Source: Xanthoparmelia taractica (lineage: Eukaryota; Ascomycota; Lecanoromycetes; Lecanorales; Parmeliaceae). From it: a stretch of DNA of 64,000 nt. The DNA lies in contig JANQBS010000100.1 in assembly GCA_033085395.1 (NCBI GenBank), positions 62,001 through 126,000 on the forward strand, written 5' to 3'. Both the position numbers and the translations under genes were made by a program. This document shows, piece after piece, positions 9,584 through 20,046 of the stretch. Within the stretch, counting starts at the first letter, position 1, and the number at the start of each line of letters is the position of its first letter. A model generated the notes under the pieces. The model had not been told where the DNA came from, did no database searches, and saw nothing but the letters and a program-made list of their open reading frames with translations.

Positions 9584-12500
9584 ATGAGCGCGGGTATAGA
9601 GACCCGAAGTCTGCTGCCGCAACAGTACGCGGACAAAATGCAGCGGAATTATTCTTTTGCGCCCCCCAATATGGGCGTCGGCACTGACAAGAAGAGTAAG
9701 CGATTCCCTTAGTCAAGCACGAAATTTTATACCTGCTCCCAAACAGTGGGCTGACCAAGTCTCCAGACTTCGTCTTCGTCGACGAGCACAATCGACATAA
9801 GAGACTGAAGGGTACGTTGTCTAGCACATCCTTCGTATTTTGTTGGTGCTTATTCCGTATTAGTCATGAGAGCTTGTGAGGGATGTAGAAGGAGGAAGAT
9901 CAAATGCGATGCTGTCACAACCAACCAGTGGCCGTGTGCTTCCTGCGTCCGTCTCAGGGCAAATTGCTTGCCACCGACCGTCAACCATGATCGCACCCAT
10001 ACAGGCGGCGGTCAGCTCTTAGGACTCGAAAGAGTACTAGACTTCGATCATTCTGACGGCAGTGGCGAGGATGACTATAACTTCGAGGCAAGCACTTCGC
10101 AGCTCTTCGAAGTCCAGGATACCTCCGCACAGACGCAAGGATCCTACAGCGCTGGTCTTGGGGCTTTTCTTACACCGCCATTCTCCGAAAAAGCTTATAG
10201 CCAGCACGAGCTAGGGTATGACGAGGGTCAGCCGATACCACTGCAAATGGACTCCTCGTACAACGCTCAAGAGATCTATAATCCATCACAGAGCGCTTCT
10301 CTACCTACAAGCCATAATACGCTCTGGAATAACGAGCACATCAACGCCACGGACCTTAGCAATCTCATGGGTGGGCTCGGCATTGCAAATGACGGCGTCG
10401 GTAAGTGCACATTACCTCTAAAGTACAGACCTTTGTCTTTCTAAGTGCGCCGTGCTAATTTGGAAATAGCCGAGTACATATCAAACCAAAAGAAGGCTTT
10501 AGCTGATACTCCTGCGTACGAGGAGCTTGAGATAAAGCTGCCGGAGACTAAACCCTTTGGGACTGTTAGGATTCCCCAGGCGCTCATGCCGTCCAAAGAG
10601 CGATGCCTAGAGCTTTTTGAAATATTCTTTCAACACGTACATCCGTATGTTCCGGTGCTCAGCAAGCCGTACTTCTATGAGCAGTGGCGACATAAACCAG
10701 AATCTATTTCGCCGCTGATTCTGGAGGCAATTTTCGCCTGTGCTGGGAGCGTGTCTTCGGATGATGATGCCGAAGGAGCTCAATGGCTCGCGTTGGCTGC
10801 TAGTAAGCACCGGTTCAATGTTAGAAAGTGCCCAACTGATCTTGTACGCAGAGCATGAGGATTGCTTTATGGACACTCCCCGGTTGAGCACACTCCAAGC
10901 AATGTTGCTGTTGCTAAAAGGCCGAGAGGCTGCTCCCAAACGAGGGTATTATTTCCGTTCTTGGATGACAGTCAAGAAGCTAGTCACCTTCGCCCTCGAG
11001 CTCAAGCTCGACAAGCATTACAGTGAGCATCAAGCGCCAGGTGGAAATTGCACTTCGGACCTTACAGAATGCCTCATCAAGACACGGCTATGGCAGATCA
11101 TCTTTGCTTGCGAAATGATGGTTGGTGGCCCACAAGGTATGCATAAATCGCAACCAACAGCGATCCAACGCTGACCTGCCGTAGGCCGGAGAGACATGCA
11201 AGTAGTGCCATCCACTGTAGACCTCACTCCCCTAAGGCCTACACCTGGCCTCGATGATTCTGACTACCGTATATCACGGCAATTTACCTTCCTTGTGTCA
11301 ATGATCCAGACTGTACGTCGAATGCACGACATCAAGGAAGCTTGCGCCACAAATGACTGGATGTCTGATCCGGAATTTGTCGCTCTGGAGACCAAGCTCA
11401 CGAAGTGGCTCGAGGGTCTTCCACGTGACATGCAGATTACTTGGCCTCAAGACGACAGTCCACCCTGGTTGCCGAGCCACTTTGTGGGGAACATGCACAC
11501 GTATTACCACCTAACTGTGATCATGCTCCATAGACCCCAGCTGTCGGTCTCTGGCGCTTTTGCTGATGGTAGCTGGAAGCGGCACATGCTAATCCTCTAT
11601 GGGTCGGCGAAGGCCATGTGTCGCCTACAAGAGGGTATCTTTCAACAATTCGGACTGCCGGGGTTGATGTGCATGCAGCGTGGCATCAATTTCGTTATAT
11701 ATGCCGTGCTGACCTGCGCCCTTATACATTTGGTAAGCCTCAAGCGGATCCCTCGATGAGTGACCTGCGGTGGCTAATGTCGCGTTAGGTGGCCATTACC
11801 TCACCAGATCCAGAACTCAACACTGCTGCAAGGGATTACTTCACGCGGCACATGCGTATACTTGAACAGTGCATGGAATCCTGGCCCATGCCAGAAATGC
11901 AAATGCAGGTTAACCAGCTCAGAGAAGCATTCTCCGCAGACACTAACCGGCCGTTTGAGCTGAAAAGGGGGTTCCCTTTTGAAAGTCCAAGCCCAAGTGC
12001 AGGTGGACTACAGCCAAGCCCTCCCCTTGATATAAATGTACAGCATCCTATGCTGAGTCGCCACGAATCCCTCGGGCATCAGAGCCACATGCCCTACCAC
12101 CCAATGCCGATGACCCCACCAGTATCATCGACTGGCTTAAGTTTCGAGGATTCCAAGGATGGGGCCTTTATGTCTGGCTCTATGCAGATGATGGCAAGCA
12201 CTCAGCAGCAATCTATGCCTATGCAGACCACGCCAATGAGTATTGGGCAGGAGTGGAACCCTACTCCCATCATCGCGTACGTACCTAGCGCCCCAAGGTT
12301 CCGAATCATGCTGATTGGAATGATAGTCAGTGGAACAATGCATTTGGACCCTCCGCTGCTTCGGCCTCACCAGCCAATTTACCTATGCCGCAGCAATCAC
12401 CACCTATCTATACCCCATCGACTTCCTCACAAGTGCCTCACTCACTATATCAACCGCAACACTCATATCCTGTTCAGACGAATCTGCCAGCTTTATCTAG

Positions 12501-12684
12501 GCATCAAACCGCTCCACAATTACCCGCGTATACTACTCCAGCACCTTCCTTCGTCACTTCAAGCATGTGGCGAGACACCGTCGCCAGCACATACGATCCT
12601 GCGGGAAACAAGCGACGCTGGGATCTGGAAGAAAACGGGACATTCCGCATGGACGACCCCGTTCAGAAGAAGCGGTCGAGGTAG
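9584..12684 (+). CDS. Zn(II)2Cys6 transcription factor, CLR-1/ClrA-like
   Basis: Probable homologue of CLR-1/ClrA, which activates cellulase and cellobiose-use genes in Neurospora and Aspergillus. Eight exons (9584-9695, 9767-9811, 9864-10400, 10470-10802, 10852-11136, 11185-11732, 11789-12276, 12327-12684) splice in frame to 901 residues. The N-terminus NFVFVDEHNRHKRLKVMRAC leads into the six-cysteine zinc cluster at about 57-87 (CEGCRRRKIKC then WPCASC and NC), split from the start by two tiny exons. A fungal-specific (Fungal_trans) middle domain spans about 230-560. The tail is rich in Met, Pro, Ser and Gln, ending in a basic KKRSR after WRDTVASTYDPAG. The cluster sequence and tail motif are what I recall for CLR-1; another zinc cluster regulator is possible. 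No defects seen. Confidence 0.8.
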
Positions 12685-13397
12685 AACGACCATGTGGCGA
12701 GGTACTATCTCGATGCCGGCTTGTGAGGGCCATGGAACTGTATAAAACTCGCGACACCAGGCGTTCTTTGGGTATTTGTGCTTCCTGTGAACACACTGAT
12801 TTACGTGGCCAATGACGCTGATAAGCTGTGGTCTGCGCCAAATTTTTTGCTACATATTTGTCTATCTTTCTTGGATATACTTGTACGCCCTACATATTGC
12901 TGCCATGTCTTTCGTTATGATATCCTTTGGGCGCCGACCGGAAAAATTTGTGAAGACGTGGAAATTAATTATCTCAACTTCACTTTTGGAGCTGTATTCT
13001 GAGACGCTTTTAACATGACGCTACGGAATATGATGGATATTTAGCGAGCGTATACTGGGACTTTGACGATGATCAATTAAATCTAGTACATATACGACCT
13101 GTACGAGTCATTGCCCAGAAGATGTTTGTAGATAATAGGGGTATCTCAGACCTGTAATGGGAAAGCTTCACTAAGGTTGCTACACCCTGAAACTACTAAA
13201 TTTCCACCTATAGCAGTTTCAAGGACTTTTCGGACGAGTTGTCTTGTTCCTCGTGCGTTTCCATGCCCGGCCCTCCGGTGATGCAACCAGACAGCCAAGT
13301 GTATCGCACTTGTATAGTCTCCTCCCGTCATTCCTTCTCCGCATAGATAGCCTACGCAATCCTCTTTTCCTCCACCAATTCCCTCACCCTCTATCCT
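12685..13397. other. Intergenic, convergent 3' ends
   Basis: 3' flanks of the CLR-1-like gene and SmG. AT-rich at 12840-13110; no gene seen. Confidence 0.5.
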
Positions 13398-14071
13398 CTA
13401 TCCCCTATCCCGATCCCCACCACCAATCCGCTCCAAAGCCTGTATGCGAAACCCGTCAGTCCACTTTATCTCACCCACCAATATCCTCCACCCCTCCAAC
13501 CCAACCCAACCCAACCAAGAGCACAGAACATACCTCAAGCATCACCACCGAATTCCCCCTTATGACCTGCCCGCCAGCAACCGCGCGAATCAGCCCAAAC
13601 TGCTTTTTCTTTCCAAAGCCCTCTTTCCCTTCCTCTTCTTCCCACCTTCTCCACGAAGAAGAAGACGTTCGCGTGTAGTTATGTTCAGACGTGCAGCAAG
13701 CGGGAAAATAGAGGACAGAACATACCACCATCCCGATCCGCACCTTCTCCCCTCCCGCTTTCTCCTCTACCGCTTCGTCGAGGACGATGTTGAGGAAGAC
13801 CTGTGTGTGCGCACGGTGTAATGTCAGCGCGCGCCATCCTGTCTGCCACCGAGGGTATTCTTGAGCTGATGAAGAGAGGGTGGAGCAAGGATATCGGAGG
13901 ATGCACGTACATCGTAGCCGCGCAGGACGCCGATGACTTTTCGGCTGCCGTTTAGTTGGACGAAGAGGCGCTTGTCGAGGTACTGTTGGGAGGGCGTTTG
14001 TTAGCTAATGAAGGTTGAGTGGGGGGGGGCTGTGTTGGTACCTTTTTGAGCTCGGGCTGCGCTTGAGGCAT
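13398..14071 (-). CDS. Small nuclear ribonucleoprotein SmG
   Basis: SmG is one of seven Sm proteins forming the ring on U1, U2, U4 and U5 snRNAs in the nucleus. Five small exons (14071-14042, 13982-13911, 13800-13726, 13566-13534, 13439-13398) splice in frame to 83 residues. The N-terminus is MPQAQPELKKYLDKRLFVQL. Sm1 (KRLFVQLNGSRKVIGVLRGYD) is followed by FLNIVLDEAVEE, and Sm2 is IRGNSVVMLEAL. Length fits the family (about 75-80). Four introns in a 252-base coding sequence is dense even for this genome; two introns follow GAT and GTG codons in phase 0. Intron 1 contains a run of about nine G. No single frame shows the protein, so it is easily missed by ORF scans. Confidence 0.92.
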
Positions 14072-14318
14072 GGTGGGTGGGTAGGTGTGAAATGCGTTTT
14101 GGAGGAAGCTCTGCTCTGAGAAATTTAAGGTACGAAGGTAGCTTTTTGATGCCAAGGCGTAGGACTGCGGCTACAGTAAGAGCTAGTTCTAGGGCTAGGG
14201 CTAACTCTAATGCTGGTTTTGACCAGCCGTGCCAGCGTTGTAAGCTAGTTTTCGAGGATAGTTCAACGATCCGAGAGATTTATTATACAGAAAGTGCAGG
14301 TTTGTACATTCTCGTACC
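14072..14318. promoter_or_regulatory. Bidirectional promoter region, SmG / NTR2
   Basis: The 247 bp between two outward-facing start codons must hold both promoters. It contains clustered CTAG/TAGGGCTAGGG-like motifs around 14180-14205. No TATA box is obvious. Confidence 0.55.
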
Positions 14319-15716
14319 ATGAGGTCGTCCTTAGGTGCCAGGCGCCAGGCTCGAAAGGTGGACCAGGAAGATGATGAAGAGGTGGAGGATGCGCGGCCTG
14401 GGCTAGGAAGCCAGGAACAAGGTAAGAAGTCTACCCTTAGTCTCTCAATGCAGCTTTCTAATGTGTGCGTGCGAAAATATAGGCTGACTGCCTCCGTAGA
14501 ACACACCCCTACCGTCATACGTCCCTCGATCGCATCTCGTGGGTCCTCAAAAACCAGAAAGCGGCCGTCTGCTAGAGTATCATTCGGTCTAGGTGGTACT
14601 TCTATGACTGAAGATGACGACAGTGGAGAATCTGCAGTCTTCACGCCCAAGAAGTCCAACTTGAGCCGGCAAGCTATCGAGAAGAACGCCCTTCGAAAGA
14701 GCATAGCGAACAACCTCTCATCAGACCATCTGCCCTTCCGACAAACTGAGGATCGCCCAAGCTACAGTGCCGATCACCTCAATGAACTCAAAACTTCCAC
14801 GCCCTCGACACCCAAAGACCTACGCTCCCAATCGAACATAGATGATGAATATGGCAAAGCGCTCGATCTAGCCTCCAAATTCGGCTCAGATCTCGCATTT
14901 CAAGATTCCATCTCCGCCATCCCTACGGACGCTGAGATCCGCGAGAAGAAAGAACGGCGCGCTCGTCTAGCCAAGGAGCAAGACTTCATCAGCCTCAGCG
15001 ATGAGGATGCGCAGGAGCAAGAAGACTCGGATGGCGAGAGGTCGCTCTTACCTTATGCCAAACAAAAGTCATCAAAGAAGAAAGAAGAAACCCGCCTAGT
15101 GCGTGAGGATGAGGATATAGCGGAAGGGTTCGATGAGTTCGTCTCAGATGGGCGTATTGCACTGGGCAGGAAAGCGGAACGAGAGCAGAAGAAACGACAG
15201 GAGGTGGCCATGCGGGATCTTATCAACGAAGCCGAAGGCGGCAACGACTCTGCGGATTCTGAAGACGACAGCGAAGCTGAGCGCCATGCCGCATACGAAG
15301 CTGCGCAAACACGAAAAGGCATGGATGGTTTAAGAAGAGATGAACACAGTATGAGACCCAGGCGACCAAGGACACCACCGCGGATCACGCCTTTACCTAC
15401 CTTGGCTGGATGTTTGGAAAAGCTAAAACAGAGGTTAGCAGGCATGGAGTACGCGCGGCTGCAGAAGGTTCGGCGGCTAGAGGAGATCAAGAAGGAGAAG
15501 GAAGACATTAGAATTAGGGAAGAGGAGATCCAGCAGCTACTAAAGGAGACTGGGGAGAGGTATGAGAAGCTGAGGCAAGAGGCTGAAGATCGCCCGCCTG
15601 ATGGGCTGGGTCCAGGCGCTGGTCTTGGGTCGGCAGGAAATATGGTATCAATCGCGAGAGGAGAGTCGGATAGTGCGGAAGCATCCGGGTCATGGAAGAT
15701 GGCTTGGGAACGATGA
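14319..15716 (+). CDS. NTR2-like spliceosome disassembly factor
   Basis: Ntr2 pairs with Ntr1 and the helicase Prp43 to take apart intron-lariat spliceosomes. Two exons (14319-14421, 14500-15716; intron 78 bp) give 439 residues. The sequence is highly charged. An early RPSARVSFGLGG block (Arg/Lys then SFG) is typical of the family. Next come SAVFTPKKSNLSR, a helical stretch around IPTDAEIREKKERRARLA with the acidic ISLSDED, and EDEDIAEGFDEFVSDGRIAL. A long C-terminal coiled coil follows (about 340-400, EEIKKEKEDIRIREEEIQQL). The intron is also open in frame, so an unspliced read-through product would be 465 residues. It is divergent from SmG, another splicing gene. Assignment rests on the order of these blocks. 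Confidence 0.75.
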   Translation: MRSSLGARRQARKVDQEDDEEVEDARPGLGSQEQGKKSTLSLSMQLSNVCVRKYRLTASVEHTPTVIRPSIASRGSSKTRKRPSARVSFGLGGTSMTEDDDSGESAVFTPKKSNLSRQAIEKNALRKSIANNLSSDHLPFRQTEDRPSYSADHLNELKTSTPSTPKDLRSQSNIDDEYGKALDLASKFGSDLAFQDSISAIPTDAEIREKKERRARLAKEQDFISLSDEDAQEQEDSDGERSLLPYAKQKSSKKKEETRLVREDEDIAEGFDEFVSDGRIALGRKAEREQKKRQEVAMRDLINEAEGGNDSADSEDDSEAERHAAYEAAQTRKGMDGLRRDEHSMRPRRPRTPPRITPLPTLAGCLEKLKQRLAGMEYARLQKVRRLEEIKKEKEDIRIREEEIQQLLKETGERYEKLRQEAEDRPPDGLGPGAGLGSAGNMVSIARGESDSAEASGSWKMAWER

Positions 15717-16229
15717 GCCAGAGTACAGTACTGTGCAACAGACATTAGACACTAAACGTCTTCTACTGAGAAGCGACCCGTTACCTGCACCTGCATCAGG
15801 AGAAGCCTTCGAGCCACTCTTGCGATTGCAAGCGGCTTACAGGTCATTTGTGCGCCGAGAAGAAAGGGAGAGCGCGAGTCGTAGCCAGGGATATGAGCGC
15901 GCCTGAGCATTTTGATATCATAGCTATATGGGCAACTATAGGCAATTCACAACCGAAACTGGACTTCCGCTTATATCGACAGTTCCCTCCTGTCAACGTG
16001 CGTACATACACTAGCATTCGTCTGACTGATCCAAAGGCAAAGGATTCTTCATATCCATGCCCCATTGAAGACTCGTGCGTAGTCACAATATCTTGCCACC
16101 TTATATTGAAGACCGCTGGAACCAACCTTTGCGAAAAATATACAAACTATGCCCACAACGCCCCTCCCTCCCTTCCATCCAATACCATATCATATCCTAT
16201 CACACCACCCCTTTCTCTCACCTCCACCT
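15717..16229. other. Convergent intergenic region
   Basis: 3' flanks of NTR2 and the GT90 gene. Pyrimidine-rich toward 16150-16230; no gene seen. Confidence 0.5.
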
Positions 16230-19200
16230 TCACCCCGCAAACCCAATCTCATCCCTCCTATCATCCGTCAACCGCCCCCACTCCAACAGTAGCCTAAACA
16301 TATAAATCTCCATATCCTCCTTCCTCAACACCCTACCCGCCCACTCCCTCCCCGCCTCCGCAATCCTCTCCCCAGCCTCCACATCCCCCTTCATTTGTCC
16401 CACCACACCACCACCACCACCACCACCACCATTCCCACCACTACCTCCTCCACCTCCACCACCACTGCTCACAGCCTCGCCCGCCGCCGTCCCAGAAAAA
16501 TACGCCAACGTAGCCACCAACCCATGCAACCTCACATCCACCGGCACAAAATGCCTCCAAGCCGTCAACCGACTATCCCACCAACTCCGAAAGATGCCCG
16601 CGCGAAACGGCAAACACCCGCTCTGCAAAAACGGCAAGAAGCGGCCTGAAAACCCGGCGCCGTCCACGTCCATAAGGAAGCGGTAGCGCCAGTGGTGTTG
16701 AAAGTCCGTCGGGGGCGCGAAGGCGAATTCGGATTCCTGGGCCGCGGCGTCGTTGTCCCAGGCGCGGGCGATGCCGTTGACGATGGCGATGTCGAGGGAG
16801 AGGTTGAGTGCGTTTATGGGGTTGGAGGTGTGGAGGGTTTGGTAGGTGTATTTGCCGTTAGTGGTGGGGAGGAGGAGGGGGAGGGTGGGGGAGCGGGAGG
16901 TTGGGGTGCTGGTGAGGTTGTTGGCGAGGTGGACGAGGCGTTGGCGCGTCATGCCTTTCCAGGTGCCGTGGCGGGAGACGCCTTCGGAGGTGGCGCCGCG
17001 CCAGAAGAGGGTGCTTTCCTTTTCGGCAAAAGGCGGGTCGGGATGCTCGTCGGTTGGGTTGTAGGAGATTTTGTCCATGTAGTTCCAAGGGGAGGGGTAG
17101 AGGATGTCGGCGTAGCCGTCGACTTTGCTCTGGGAAAAGATGGGGAGGAGCTGATGGGAGGGCTTGAAGGCTGCGGGGCTGAGGTAGAAGCCGTGCAGGT
17201 TGCGAAGGTCTGGCTGGTGGCAGGGGGAGGCGGAGAGGGTCCAATTGCTGAGGAAGACGCCATGGGAGTGCGGTGCGGCGCAGGATGTGCAGAGGGCGCT
17301 ACTGTCCCAGGTGGTTGATCGTTGGGCAACAGAGGAGGGGGGGCAGGCTACGGTGCCTGCGGAGAAGGCGTTGGTGCGTGAGTGATCTTCAAATGGTCGC
17401 GTGGAGCCCTGGTCATCTGTTATATGCCAGGTCGCAGCTCGACCAGCACTCCAGATATGTAATGCTGGTTTGCCCAGGTGCTGAGAAGATCCCGTAGCAG
17501 TGCCTCGAAGTCTTTGCAAGTCCTTGTAAGGGACTGCCACTCTTGGCTCATCGTTGAGGTTGAACGCCACAATCATGTCAGGCAGGTAGCTTGAAAAGTC
17601 CTTGACTAGGTTTATTGCGCCATCCAGCATCCATCTGTGGGTGGGCAGAAAATTGGGCCCTAGTTCAGCGTGTCCGTTGCGGATGACCACTTCAGAAACC
17701 TCGTTCCATGGATCAGAAATCACTTGCTGAGTGCGCAACCTTATCTCAGCAGGCGACATGCCCCAGAAAGGTAGCAGGTCTTCCATCATAGTATCGTAGT
17801 CGTCGATTACAACAGAATTTCTTGCTGTCGCATAACGATACCATGCATCGAATCCCGGAGGTGGATGGCGCTGATAGCGGCGCTGATACTCTTGGACACA
17901 CTCGGCGAGATTCTGGGTGGTAGAAGCTTGATTCTCCCAGTCGTTTGATTGTTTTTCGGCTTGACTTATAAGCCAGTCGATGGGATGAGCGACAAGCTCT
18001 TGAGTTTGGAGGTCGTAGGACCAGCCAAAAAATAGAACCAGCAGGATAAGTATGGAGAATATGAACAATGACATCCGCCGGCTTAGACGCTGAGAAGCTT
18101 GGCCGCGTCCACTTCCATATGCTGCTTCGATATGTAGATATAGCGCAGCACCAAGGAGATAGAGACCAAGAAACATGATCAATGGCATCAGTCCGCTAGA
18201 GGGTAAAATTTTCCGATTGGTCCAAGTGAAGGTGAGTCCAGTACAGTATATACAGATGCACAATATGAACAATATGAGGTGTGACAGACCATGATTCGTC
18301 GACTGTCTTCGGTCAGTAACTTTTCATTGCGCCATAGTACTTTACATACAACATGAAGCGCGGCGACGACCGTTAACGTAGTCAAGGCTGCTTGCCAAGC
18401 TAGACTGCCAGTGTACGACCAGTCGACACCAAACAGTTCTACCCAGTACACTCTATTAGTACCGAGCGCGATTATACCGCCGATAAATAGTAGCACGGAG
18501 GTAAGCTATCCAGACTTAGCAATCAAAACTCTACTAACTGTACAACAGAGTCATCGATTTACCAAGAAGATGCAACTCACGACCACAGAGGCATTTTCGC
18601 TCTTCGGATATGCCTCCGCTTTGGACGTGGCGGCGATTTCCGAGATGCTGACCAGAACATAGCAATCTAGGAGGACTGATAGAATCTGCATTGATGGGAC
18701 GCCAGTGTTCGCGCTGGAAGAGAGCGGGCAGATGTAGCTGGACCTGGGAGCATCCATTGCAGATGCCTTGACAGAATATGCAGCTGTCAAGAAAACAGCT
18801 GGCCAGAGGTGTCGAGAAGTCCGTCCATTTGCGCGATGTGGACCATCAGATTTGGAACGCCTGCGTTGAATGTACCAGTAGTCATAGATGACAAGAAGCA
18901 AAGGTAAATAACCCTGTCAGGGGTCAGTATCAACTGGGTTCAAGATAACAGGGTGACTTACCTCAATGGAGGTGATGGCACATTGGGCATTGTCCAGGAT
19001 CAAAGCAGAAAGTAGGAGACGAAAGGAAATAGCAATGGCCGTGGAGATAATGATTATTCTTTTTGAAGGAGGCTGAGGCGTATCAAACTGGCCAGAACTG
19101 GATTCGTTGGAATCTTTACGTCCATTGGATACAGGGCTTTCTTGCAAAGGTAGCTGAAATGCATTTGTACTTGAAGCTGAAGGAGTGTATATGAAACGGG

Positions 19201-19434
19201 CTATGAAAGTACGGAAGAGGAAGAAGCTAACACCCAGTATGAATAGAAGGACGATAGAAGATTGAATAGGCCGTGCTGGTTTTGATCAATTAGGGTATAC
19301 CATATTGACAGGCGATATGGTTCCTACCTAATAAAGATGATGTCTCATATGTTACAGATGTGATGGTGGTGCTAAGCAATATGGCTCTGACACATGGATT
19401 AGCAGCAGGCTGGATTGAGTAAGTGAATAAGGTC
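16230..19434 (-). CDS. Membrane-bound GT90 (CAP10-domain) glycosyltransferase
   Basis: CAP10/CAP59-type enzymes add xylose or other sugars to glycans in the secretory pathway. Recognised exons: 19434-19328, 19275-18962, 18913-18581, 18505-18350, 18302-16230, giving about 990 residues; the first exon and ATG upstream of 19434 are unresolved. The N-terminal third holds many membrane spans (for example IIIISTAIAISFRLLLSALI, VLLFIGGIIALG, MPLIMFLGLYLLGAALYL). The luminal catalytic half carries CAP10 marks: LFWRGATSEG, HHWRYRFLMDVDGAGFSGRF and FVPVDVRLHGL. A run of about 17 Gly broken by Ser and Asn lies near the C-terminus, encoded by the CAC/CCA repeat at 16400-16470. At the 5' end the frame reads YSIQPAANPCVRAILL with no ATG, so an upstream exon or a frameshift is likely. 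Confidence 0.85.
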
Positions 19435-20046
19435 CTAACCCATGAGAGAGCGCACTAGCCTTGCTCAGCATCGAGCTGGCTTAAAGATGCTTTGAGGGCG
19501 ACGTCCCTTGCATGTGTTGCATCAAATCTGATGCAAGGGAGATAATGCCAAGACCCAACATGCCAAGCCATACGAAACCTATCTTACCTTATCAGGTCTA
19601 GAATGAGCGCTGCTTTACACTCGCCCGACCTGAATGAGGATCACGCAACGTATCTCCAAGTGACCACGTGACTCAGTCTAAAGTGATCATAAGCCCAAGA
19701 CTCATCGAAGTTGATCAAACTTGACAAGTTGCTTGCAACATCACTGGATTCGGAGTTGTTTGCGCTGTACGCTATACTAAGCCGCCCCTTGTAACAAAAC
19801 ATTGCTTAGGCTCCTTAATACTATCGTAACATGAGTGCTATAGATAACCCGTGAGCTACCTTAGGGTTTGTTACTGGAAGGAACTCGAGAAACCCTGCTT
19901 GAAGATGGAGGGCAAAAAGATCTGAACCTAGACGAGTACCATCACCGTCGCGTTGTAAAAGGAGTTGAGGCTATTAATCCAAGCAAGGTCTGTCAATCTA
20001 GGCTCTACTGAAATAAGCAGAAAATTTCGTCTTCCTCGCTCTACGG
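19435..20046. other. Intergenic between GT90 5' end and PKS relic 3' end
   Basis: May contain the missing first exon of the GT90 gene near 19440-19560. No other gene seen. Confidence 0.4.
19504..19540. repeat. Nested inverted repeat
   Basis: TCCCTTGCAT pairs with ATGCAAGGGA (10 bp), and the inner TTGCATC pairs with GATGCAA (7 bp), so two stem-loops compete for the same right arm. Confidence 0.6.

Noticed and set aside
15053..15745. 230-codon Ser-rich minus-strand frame
   Set aside because: Antisense shadow of the Glu/Lys/Arg-rich NTR2-like coding region.
16692..17318. 208-codon Gly/Val-rich plus-strand frame
   Set aside because: Antisense shadow of the GC-rich GT90 catalytic exon.
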